The notes beneath the pieces are model-generated. The model saw only the letters and a program-made list of their open reading frames with translations. It ran no database searches and had not been told where the DNA came from. From contig WHUX01000022.1 in NCBI GenBank assembly GCA_015179025.1, positions 124,001 through 188,000 of the forward strand: a stretch of DNA of 64,000 nucleotides, in the 5' to 3' direction. Positions 9,591 through 20,018 of this stretch are shown one piece after another. The translations under genes were made by a program, and so were the position numbers. Origin of the DNA: Terfezia claveryi. Its lineage: Eukaryota; Ascomycota; Pezizomycetes; Pezizales; Pezizaceae. How positions within the stretch are numbered: the first letter of the stretch is position 1; each line of letters opens with the position of its first letter.

Positions 9591-12500
9591 CTACTCCCAC
9601 TTCGCCACAGTGCCTCCATGCAACCTCTCAGTCAACCCCTGCATTCCCCCCACAACTCCATTATACACACTCTCGTTCTGCTCCCCACTCCTAGACCACG
9701 GCACCTTCCATCCCTCCCTCTTCAGCTTCCCCTCCCAGCCTCCTCCAAACTCTTCACTAACCTTATAGTCAACACTTCCCAATGCCGATCCCAGTTTCAC
9801 ATTTGACATCTTACTCCTCATATCCTCCTTCGCTACATCCGCCTCTCGCTCCTCCTTATCCCTCTTCCTTTTCAATGAACTCTTCTCAGTCCACCCTCCA
9901 GGCCAATTCAAACTGAAATTTTGTATACCCACATCACAAAAGTCCCCCACATCGAAATCCGTAAGGGGGGGCCCTCCTTTTTCGCCCTCACACTGTAATT
10001 GTCAGAGTCATTGTCCCTATACCTCCTCAAAATTGCACGATTAGCTTTTGCTTCCTGCTGCGTCTCGAAGAATCCATTCATCTTGGCCCAGACACTACCC
10101 AGTTGTTGCTCCTCCTCATCGAGCCGCTCTTGACAATCATCAGAACAAAATACACAATGTCCGAAACACATTTCAAGTCCATGAAAGTCCTTTGGTTCGC
10201 TGCATCGACAACCGTCCCTATGTGTGTTGGTATCTTTGGTGTGCACGAATTGTCCACCTTTGAGACTTGGTTGGGACATGCTCGAGGCTAAGCCACCTGA
10301 TCTCTCGGTCCGGCAGCAGCGGATAGGCGCCCTCTGTCTGGTTAGGTCAAGGACCCTGTTGCAGTAGGCACAGCTCTTGTTGGAAGGGTAAACCGCGACG
10401 ACTTTATATTGACCTGAGCCGAGTAAGTTAGAAAGCTCCGAAGGAACGTCAGTTGGCTGAGGTGGGGGTGGTGGCACCCCAATCGGTGGCGGAGGGTCGG
10501 GTATGAAATCCGGGAGATTTTGACGCCAAATTGGTGGCGGAGGGTCGGGTATAAAACCCTGAAAACTTTGACGGTATGGATGTGTTGCTGATTGTGGGAG
10601 ATTAAACGTGTCTGCTTGTGTCCCACCTGCGAGTTGCATTTGCCGCTGGTGTTGCTGGCTTAATTTCTCATGATAGGCACGCTCTTCTTTGCTTGGTATT
10701 GTTGGCATGCTTCGCTGTTGGGATGTCGATGACATTCCTGCCAGTGGAGTACTGGGCCTAAATATCTTTCCATTCATGGGTTTCCCTTGCTCCCTCTTTG
10801 GCGTTGATTCCACTCCTCGTGTCCCACCTAAGAGGTGCTGCAAACTTAATTCATGATGATAGACACGTTCTTCCTCGCTCGACATAGTTCGCTGTGTCCT
10901 TGCTGATGATGCACTGGGCTGAGCCCTCTTTCCATTCGTTGGCATCGTAGGCCTCCCTTGCCCTACCTTTGATTCCGCATGGTGCGTTGACTTTGGTGTG
11001 TCCCCAGCTTGTACACCATTGATTGCATCAGTAACTAGGGCTAGAACAACAATATACTCTTGTTCCTCCTTGTTTCCGTATCTGAGGTTCTCATTGTCTT
11101 CATGTGTAGTAAACAGCTCTCGGACACCACCTAAATTAGTCCACGGTGTACTCGCATAGCAATTCACAGGCCTGATTCGGTATCCGGCCTGATTGATTGA
11201 TAATGGCACTGGCTCATCATTCGTAATTCCGACTTTCATCGAATCGTGATAACGAGAGTCAAAACCCGGGACTTCAGGCCGTACTTCTAGGTTTGAAAAT
11301 GAGAGATTGCAACTCTGATTCGAGTTTTTTGCCTCGCTTTGATCCTCGAAGAGACTCCACGCATATGTCCCATACAAAGTTTTGCCTGCGAGCTTACATC
11401 CCTGAATGACAAGATATGTTTCACCCTCTCCATCGGAAGGGCTCGTACAACTCTTCTTCCCCTGCACATTCTTTTCTTTATCTGTTGTCTCTTCCTCCGT
11501 TGGCACCACCCACCGGCCCAACTCCACGTCCTTCTCCAGCCTCTTCCGTTCCTGTTCGAAAACTTCGGCAAGATCAGGATCATCCAAAACGTCATTGGTG
11601 GCCCATCCTGTGGCAAGTTTGTCCCAGGAACTCCTCTTCTTCCCCAAGGACTTCTCAATAGCTTCATCAATTGCATGATTCCTTTTCTGTAGAGAGTCAA
11701 GGGGGCCCTCATTCCTCACCTCTTGGCAGTGTTTGTCGTTCCTCGGAATTGCAGATACGCGATTTCTTGCTACACGTGCTTTTCTCGCTTCCTCTGTCTC
11801 ATGAAGGTACTCAGCCATATCAATACTTAGCTCCTCGCATATGTCCAGCCAAAGCATCCTTGAGAAATTAATAGCCTCACGTTGAGTAATCGTCTCGTCA
11901 GTATCGGTAGTGCCATCCCCACTTCTCTTGTTTTCTCCAGGTCCAGGTGGTACCCGGGGCTTATAAATGTTCTTTGCGGTGCTCTTAATCCACCTCATCC
12001 TATGGATGGGGCAATTCAAAAGATACCACTTCGCTTGGTTATAGTGGCCAGGTCCGACACCAGGTGGCCCCCTTCTCTCCTTTGCCCTGATAGAACAAAG
12101 TCTCTCCCATGCACATTCGAATCTTCCTTGATTCAATGGAACAGAGATCACCAAATTCCCGATATCATGCAGCAAATCTTGCCTTGGCCTATAACTTGTT
12201 AGAACTATAGGGCCGTGATTTGTTTGCGTTGGTGCCAAAGAAACTGGAAGTTGAACATGTGACGGCACACTCTGAAGCCCAGACCTTTGCGTCTTTGAAG
12301 GTGGCAAGGTGAAGAAATTTCCCAGAAGCCATTGCCAGTTCCTCTCATTATTCAGTGGCATAATCTGTCTTTTGCGTCCAAAGTCTAAAGCTGGTTTCAT
12401 CCTATCAAATTGATGGCCTACAGGAATAACATCCCCCCTGTAATCAAAGAAGAAGCACCCATTAAGCCTAGTCCTATCGACGGTAATTCTCTTCCCCCCA

Positions 12501-13761
12501 GACGAGAGCGTAAGTGAGATTGGCTGAACTCCAAGTTCACCAAGAACGCCAACCGACCCTCCACAGTAATTTCCTAGAAAGTCTGCTTCAGGAACAGAAT
12601 TTTGTAAAAGCAAGTCATTGACAAGGATTCTACTCATTCTTCCTCCTGGAACCATTCTAGATACGGGTACTGTAGGCCGTCCTCCAACAGAAGGTGCTTT
12701 CAAGAAATCAAGTGTTTCTCTCCAATCTAATCCACACATACCAAACTTCTCGTGCCTCCTATGCTCATCCCCAAGGAGCGACCCACTCCATAGATAAAGG
12801 CTTTCGATTTGCTTCTCGATTTCTCTATAGTGTTGCAAGTTGCGCTTATCTTGTTTATCTCTATCTCTATAGAAGTGCTTGGAAAATGGTCCTGTGTCCA
12901 ATCGCTGCATGGAGTCAAAGAGATTGATGTTAGGTGGGCGGGAAGCACCTGATCCTGCCTGTGCTGGTGTTTGCATCCTTGTTGCCTGTATCCTCTTAAG
13001 GTGGTCCTGGAGGCCAATGGCCGGTGGTGGATCAACCAGAGCTGACTCAGGATTCACAGAGAGAAGGTTGCGAGGGTCGATAGAGGCATATCTCGGTTCC
13101 CTCCTTCGTTCCACGGTAGTTGGTATATCAGAATTCAGCGTAGTTTTAGGTGTCTGTGGATCCGGCTCAGCGCTATACAGATACTCTATGTCATCGGCCC
13201 ACGACACCTCATTCATATTTCCCTTCGCCTTTGTTCCTGATGCTGATGTTGGCTCTTTTGCCGTTTCTGGACACACCGACTCCGTGCTCGCATTTTGCCA
13301 AGTGTCCAAAGCAGCCAGATCCAATTCCTCACCATTTTCCATCGTAAAACCCACTCCCTGAGAGAACCAAGGAGTGTCTTCTGATGTGTCTTCTGAAGAC
13401 TTAAATGACCTTGCAAGGTCGATATTGAAGAAGTCGATGAAACTCATATTCCCATCAAGCAGTGGCAGCGTGGGCGTGATAGATATTGCTTCAGGAGTTT
13501 TGACGTTTCTCGGGTTAGGCCCCGTACCAGCCTGGGCTGGTACTGTCTGGCTAAGTGTAGTTCGAGGTCCATCCAGCAGCAGAGGTGGGGGTAAGGGGAC
13601 AGTAGGTTGGTTATTAGGTCTAGGTCGAGATGGATCAAGCACCAACTGGGGTGATAAGGAGCCAGTAGGTGGACTTTCAAGTCTCGTGGGGGGGGGGATC
13701 CTGCGTGGATTTCAGCAGTATCCTGGGGGTTCCTTCGATTGATTTGACGGACTCTCGCCAT
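9591..13761 (-). CDS. Large uncharacterised protein with Cys/His-rich C-terminus; frame broken at two C runs
   Basis: Not recognised. The uninterrupted frame is 9908-13645 (1245 codons), intronless. Two protein-like frames abut it. On the 5' side an ATG at 13761 (MARVRQINRRNPQD) runs into the main frame only if the C10 tract at 13688-13697 is changed by one base. On the 3' side the frame from about 9965 down to 9591 (FDVGDFCDVGIQNFSLNWPG, then a Lys/Arg/Glu-rich tail) joins only if the C7 tract at 9965-9971 gains one base. Pro-rich N-terminus, a folded-looking middle (WLLGNFFTLPPS, ECAWERLCSIRA), Pro-rich repeats FIPDPPPPI twice, then a Cys/His cluster at about residues 1090-1175 (CAYCNRVL, CC, CRC, CFGHCVFCSDDC) that looks like a treble-clef or FCS/MYND-type zinc fold. 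No function inferred. Confidence 0.6.
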
Positions 13762-14118
13762 ACTAGCAAGTATCGGCACAGCACCAAAGTTGTATCTGGT
13801 TGTTGGACTTGCTGCTTGCAGGATGGGGAGAAGTTAGGTATGTAGAGGGGGCTGAGTGCCCGTCGAGTGTGGTCGACTCGAATTGAATGAGAGAAATGGT
13901 GATGGTAGGGAGGCTCTGGGGAGATTCTGATGCATGCAGCAGATATGTCAACAACACCGGAGACTGAAGCGAAAGTTGCTGCTGGACTATTGCATAAGCC
14001 CCACTATCCCATCCAATTATAGCCCGATTAGCTCCATCCATACAGACTACAGAAGAATCACCCAGCCCCAGAAGCATGTAGGCTACAGGCTCCGACTACA
14101 GGGCCATCCAGCAGTACC

Positions 14119-14142
14119 CAGCAGCAGCAGCAGCAGCAGCAG
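14119..14142. repeat. (CAG)8 microsatellite
   Basis: Eight uninterrupted CAG units, outside any supported gene. Confidence 0.95.
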
Positions 14143-14448
14143 TACGATGTACGATGCCAAATGACAACAGCAAAGTTCAAGTTTTGTTTGAATCCTCGAG
14201 GCATCTATAGATATACCGTACATTTGTATAGCATTCGCGGCTACGTAATTACACACTGTATGCAGCTGCTCACCACTCGACAGTGTATAGTTCCCATCTT
14301 CTGCCAAATACTTAGGACTATCAGATAACCAAACTACAGCTATGTATGTCTTGGCGGTAGTTGTAGCGACCAATCGTGAACGACAAGATAAAATCGAAGT
14401 GGAAGATAAATATTAACATATTATTCGCGCGGCGAGTCTGATAACATG

Positions 14449-14487
14449 TAGTCTGGTTGGCACGATTACATGTACTAGTCTGGTTGG
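14449..14487 (+). repeat. Two direct copies of the TAGTCTGGTTGG terminal motif
   Basis: TAGTCTGGTTGGCACGATTA at 14449-14468 is followed 27 bp later by TAGTCTGGTTGGACCGATTA, starting at 14476. Both lie in the same orientation and resemble ends of the dispersed family described at 30.2-34.9 kb. Confidence 0.75.
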
Positions 14488-14884
14488 ACCGATTACCAGA
14501 GGAGAAACTGTGAATTCATATACATCCCCATGTTTGAGTACAAAATGAAGCACTTCAAACTACTCCTGATATATTACTTAGTCTTGTTGCTCCCGATATA
14601 ACATTAAAGCAGTAGTTCACACTCCAGAGATCCTCTTCAGTTTTTCGTATAAGTTGCACCCGATTTGATCTGGGAGATCACTATGCGTTGAAGTATTACT
14701 TATGTAGCGTGCAGCCATCACCAGGTAGTTCCCATATTCCTCAAAGCCCGGAATTACGTGCTTTGCCCTTCTCCTTTACTATATTGAACAGACTTCCTCC
14801 ACCCATGCATATTCAATGAGAGCCTCTCAGTGGCGATTTTGAGGGTGTCTTTCCCCCTTAAGAAAGGATTATATAAAATCCGAA

Positions 14885-14995
14885 TACTCCGTAACCTAGC
14901 GTTGTGTAACTACCATTTTTGGAAATCTGAAACTGTCTTGGCATTTCGATTTGGTCTAGGAGATCGATAAAAAACTGTGTCTACCGTACGGAGTA
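14885..14995. repeat. Short inverted-repeat pair, MITE-like
   Basis: TACTCCGTA at 14885-14893 and its exact reverse complement TACGGAGTA at 14987-14995 enclose 93 nt. The same 9-mer, extended to 11 bp, forms a second inverted pair at 55432-55473. Confidence 0.5.
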
Positions 14996-15785
14996 CCTCA
15001 GTATTTGTTAAGTACTGTTCGTTGGCGAAAGTTACTTTCTGTAAATACTAAAGAACTCCTTGAAAAATAAATAGCAACTGTTTATTTTTTCTTTTTATTT
15101 TATTTTTCTATACTGCTTGTTGTTGACGTGAAAATCGGCATTGGCGTAAGAGTGTCTTTCCATGTTCTTGTAGAAACCATCCCGAACCGTTCCTGTCCGA
15201 GCCTGCCCGCAGTAGCCCCACACTATCGAGCCAACCGTCTCCTGACATCTAAAAAATTTTGTCATCGCTTATATATAATCCTCCAAGGCCGGCGGAAATT
15301 ATTTCCTGGGGGAAATTCCCCACGGGATGTCGTAGTAGAAGTAAATTGGCTATGCCATGCCATTCTGATGGCGAACAGGTGGCTTCAACCGGCACAGGCG
15401 ATATGGGTATGGATTTTATCATGATGTTCTCCTGGTTTTGATCATTGTTCATTCCCCCATTCCCTGGTCTCAATTCCCCCCATAATCATTTACATTGTGC
15501 CGAGATTACCCGCGGACATACCCGAACCGACACAGCACTTGCATAATCCAGCGACTCGAGGGTCGGGTGCCGAGACTAATCCAGCGATACATATGTGGCT
15601 GACGGTAGGCTGACGTCTGGTTTTTAGTTAACCCAGGACCCTGAGGGTTGCTGATAAATATTGGAAGGGGTCCCTGTCAAGCCAGAAATCATATCCCTAA
15701 GGAATATTATCCATAACGAATAGAGTACCCTACCTTCTGCTCCGTCGTTACTATTGTTTCTAGCCCACAAAGCAATACCACAGCC

Positions 15786-16679
15786 ATGAAGACCATCTCT
15801 CCCTCCACCCTTTCCAACCTCCCTGACAGGATCGCCTATCTCACGACCTTCCTTAATTTCACCCCCTCGGACGTCGAATACCTCCATCTCGCCGCTCCCG
15901 TCGTCGTGCCCCTCATCCCCGCTGTTGTCGACGCTGTATACGTGAAACTCCTTTCATTTGACATTACATCGAAGGCATTCGTGCAAAAGCAAACAGGATT
16001 TTCGGGGAAGTCGCTGGAAGAGAGGGGTGGAGATGTGCAGAGCTTGACGGCGGAGGATGAGCAGATTAAGTTTAGGAAGGGGTTTTTGACGAGGTATTTG
16101 GCGAAATTGGTTGAGATGAATTACGATAATGAGAAGGATTGGGAGTATTTGGATAAGGTGGCGGTGATGCATACGGGGCAGGTGGGATTTCAGCATCGGT
16201 AAGTAGACCATGTCTGTGCTGGGGTTAGGGTTGGATGGAGTTTGCTCATGGTAATGGGTATTGTAGTGCGAAAAAGCCAGCATTGAGGGTGGAGTTGATC
16301 CACATGTCTCTTCTGCTTGGATACGTCGTTGACATACTCCTTGACGCCGTCGTGAACCACCCCGACCTCGATAATGGAACCAAGGCTGGTGTATTGAGGG
16401 CATTTAACAAGGTCATCTGGATACAAAACGATTGTAAGCTTCCATTCGAATTGTACACGTCCTCGAAATGGCCCATTCTAAATCCGATTTCCTACAGTAT
16501 TCGCACGACATTATGTCGTAGACGAAGATACCAAGACTGTCCCCTTAGGATACAGCGCCATGCAGGTCAAGCGTGTTGGAGGATGTTGTACTGGAACAGT
16601 ACAGCAGAAGGCATTGGTGTTAGGAACGGTAGCAGTAGTACTATATATGGGGATGGAGTTTGTGAAGAGGTGGTTGTAG
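15786..16679 (+). CDS. Fungal protoglobin-domain protein with C-terminal membrane segment
   Basis: Three exons: 15786-16198, 16267-16433 and 16498-16679 (introns of 68 and 64 nt); 253 residues. The product matches what I recall of the fungal globin-sensor/protoglobin family: N-terminal 'NLPDRIAYLTTFLNFTPSDV', 'SFDITSKAF', 'FRKGFLTRYLAKLV', 'WEYLDKVAVMHTG...FQHR', then in exon 2 'RVELIHMSLLLGYVVDILLDA' and 'RAFNKVIWIQND', closing with FARHYV in exon 3. The His in MHTG/FQHR is a candidate haem ligand; family biology points to O2/NO/CO sensing, but this is inference. The last ~22 residues (ALVLGTVAVVLYMGMEFVKRWL) form one hydrophobic helix with a basic end, suggesting a tail-anchored membrane protein. 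No output domain is present. Confidence 0.85.
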
Positions 16680-19600
16680 ATCCAGAGTGAGTGATGTTTT
16701 GGTGTCGTCTTTTTTCGCGTTTAGAGTGGTGGGTGTAAGGTGGTGATGCCATATATTGGTGTACTCTCAGCTCTGATTTATTTGTTCTATATTTTGAGTA
16801 CCTCTTAGATCATGATCATGATAGCTTGATGCTCCTCTGCTAATCTTTGACTCAAGATCAGTGGGCTATGTTAGTAGTCTCTGAATTTTACGAGTGGATT
16901 TGAAGTCTCTCGGGTGGTTGAGTAAGAGAAAACACACATCTTCACGTTGACCTCGGAGCAGTCAACCCCACCCCATTTCCTACTCGAAAATTCCTATCTT
17001 CAAAGGCCCGTACCTTCCGCACCGTGAAGGCTAGAATGACCGAACAACTTGGAGCAGCAACAAGAGGAAAGCCCTCAGCGTATTTGTCAAATAGTTGATT
17101 CAAAGCTCTCAGGAAACTCATGCAATTCGAACGAAAGCTACCCCTGCTCACAGTCCCCACGTATAGTCCCCAAAGTCTAGCCCTGACGTATATTGGAAAC
17201 CAGTAGTTTTTTTGCCTTGTCTTGCCTTGTCTCTTCTCGCCACCATCTAGACCTCACAAGGCAAGAATTAGTTAGAGAGCTCATCTTCAGTTGAGACTTT
17301 ATTCTTCAACTGAATTCTCAGTAGGTTTATGCTTTGGGAGCTTTTCTATAGTTATCTCATGCAAACTACAGAGCTTCTAAAAAGTACCGGAAGAATCTTT
17401 TGTGAGTTCAGCTTCGCGAGCCCTGCTGCTAGAGTAGCATAGTACAAGGAGCAGCGAGATTACCCTGAAAAACACCAGTGACTAGTTCGCTGCAATCTTC
17501 CTAAGTGACCTCATTACTATACTACATCACACCATACGACACCGCACCTTTCAACAACAACAGAGAATTATTCCAATAAATTCGTGGCAATGGCTCCCTT
17601 GGCTGCTTTGCATTGCAGATGCCATTATGGGGCTGTTTTATTACAGTGCCTTAAGCAGTTCCATTACACCGCATAGACTGACATGTGCAGCTGCAGAGTG
17701 CTAAATGTTATGTCCAGGCACGTAACGTCAGTCAAGATTTACCCATCGGGTTAAAGATTGGGCAGCTTTGAGGTGACAGCATTGTTCTCTCGAAACCTTT
17801 GTTGCGCAAGCACGCATCTACCAGATTATACCGTATAATACTATGGTCGTTAATGTTACAGGTTACCAGAAGTGGATAATGCGGGGGTGAATACTCCTGA
17901 GGATACTTCATCATGAGTTGCATGTCAGGAAATTTTACATAAGTAGTCTCATCCCAGATACAATAAGCACTACAAGAGACAGGAAACCTGAACGCTGCGT
18001 GTGGCTTTCGGTTTCTTACTCTTTGCAACTTATTTCAAAACGTTTTCCTTAATACCTGTACAGCTGGGAAGCATAAGCTCAAAGCAAAGGTTCAGTGTCA
18101 ATATACCTCAAGTTATCCATCGGTACCGCAAATTATTTGATGGGTAGCCATTTCCGGGCACCTGTGCTAATTTACGGCTACACAACTCGCTCGAAGATGC
18201 TATAATTTGAAACCACTGAAGTCGAGCAGATGCATTGTATTGGGCAACGCTGTACCTGCAGACGCCAGACTGGCAATCCGCATCTACGGTAATATATAGC
18301 AGGAACCTTGTTCGCCTACAGCACCTACCAAAATCAATGCTCCTAATTACCGAGTAGGAAATGAGCCAGTGTCGGCCCAATTGTTATACCCTAGCTCATA
18401 CGCCCCACTCCCCCGCGTCAGGATACTCGTCAATCCATTTTCGCCTAGGAATACCGTGATATTGTCTAGGACTTGGATAGAATTCATTGGAAAGTTATTG
18501 CTTTGTTGATGGACTGATTCGGTACCCTATTAGGCACTTACCGCGGATGGAAGCCCCTGCATCCGCGTGACGTCCTCCGTACCGGCGGTCGATATACCGG
18601 TAGCAGAAAACGTCTCAATGGATGATCGAAAAGGCTAGGAGATTACATCCAGTTGGTCATCTGGATGGAGCAAGCGTACGGCATGATTGGTGGGATAAGA
18701 AGCAGAACCGGGCATGAGTCTAAATATATGAGCCTGGAGTTCAATGGTTCGGTAAGTCTCAGGATGCAGAAGACTTGCTCCACCATTGGAAGGGAATTCC
18801 AGCGCTAACGTTCATAATGCAGAAGCTCTTGGATCAAGATACAGGCCTCATTGGAGAGATCATACGCATGAAGTCTGCCGAATGTGTTCATCATCTCCAG
18901 GCTCCAATTCCAACGAAGCTGTTTCATTTTCCCTACTCTAAATGCCCTAACACTTCATGATGGTTATTTTTTTTTGATTTTGTTGGGTCCAATTGCATTC
19001 TAACAAATTTTAGGTGATCCTTAGGTACTAAATGAAAAATATTCTCGATCGGGATCTCGTGGCTGCCATACGTGTATCGGCATGCTTTCTTGGTGCCAAT
19101 GACAGATAAACGGGTCGATGCTTCACCACGTCGAATTATGGTGAACGTTAACACGTACCCGACGTCAAGCGAAGCTGTTGCATGAGAGAACTCGGACGAG
19201 TTTAGTTGCCTTGGTGCATGCATAAGCGCGGGAGCATTCATGGGTGAAATAAGGAGCATTCATGGGTGAAATAGTCATATAGTTGAAGGCCAAAAATACC
19301 TCGTCCCAAATGAAAGACCAAGATACGACATTCCAGGCAGCCTCTGGAACATTGCCATGCAATGGACGAGGACTCTGAAAGCCATGTTGTTGATCTCGGG
19401 TTTGATCCATCACTCAAACGGGCTGGAAAGTTAATTACTAGCCCTGAGCCTCTCAGTTCGGAACAAGTGGACCCTGGGGAGACATGACTGCCTCCTCCCT
19501 CATTGCACCCTGGCACGATTGGTAGAGCGTCGGCAGCAAGAATGCTCAATTTTGCAAAGCCATCACCAGGTATCACTTACCATTGGCCCCAGCTGCATTG

Positions 19601-20018
19601 GTTCACTAATAACGAACCCGACGCACGGAAGCGCTGGCGGCTGGTGGTGTAGTGTAACGGTCCCATTCAGCTTTTCGGTGCAATCGATGCAATTAGGTCC
19701 GAGACAGAGCCACCAGCACCAACCATCCAACCATCCCAAAAAAAATTCAAATATACTAGCTGAGCAAACAAATAATGGCCAGACTCATTATATTGTGCTT
19801 GAGGGTCATCGAGCACATTGAATGAGAATCTGATTTTCGGTAAACTATCTGAGGGGTTTTTTGTTTGCTTGCTTGAATCCACTTTTGAGGTTTTGTTCCC
19901 TGATAACATTCATTCTGCCCACCATCAGGTGTCTGTTGTTTCTTTCCAGGGTTTTACCAAGCCAGCCAGCCTTCTTGATTATTATTGCTAGGCGCTAGGC
20001 TGACACAACCTCTATCTT
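16680..20018. other. Intergenic, 3.3 kb
   Basis: No supported gene. A tandem 22-bp duplication (GGAGCATTCATGGGTGAAAT units) lies at about 19231-19274. A tRNA D-arm-like stretch at about 19515 lacks a T arm. The segment just before 20019 likely holds the promoter of the next gene. Confidence 0.4.

Larger units (their letters stand above)
13762..15785. other. Intergenic, 2.0 kb
   Basis: Contains a (CAG)8 microsatellite (14119-14142), two ends of the TAGTCTGGTTGG repeat family (14449-14487), a TACTCCGTA inverted pair (14885-14995) and an AT-rich tract near 15060-15115. No gene seen. Confidence 0.45.

Noticed and set aside
9173..9619. Tryptophan-rich 148-codon minus frame
   Set aside because: It overlaps the better-supported end of the 9.6-13.8 kb gene in another frame and lacks any motif.
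19510..19590. tRNA-like D arm (GATTGGTAGAGCG)
   Set aside because: No matching T arm (GGTTCNANNCC) or acceptor pairing follows within tRNA distance.
19640..19710. tRNA-like stretch GGTGTAGTGTAACGGTC
   Set aside because: No T-loop consensus and no closing stem.
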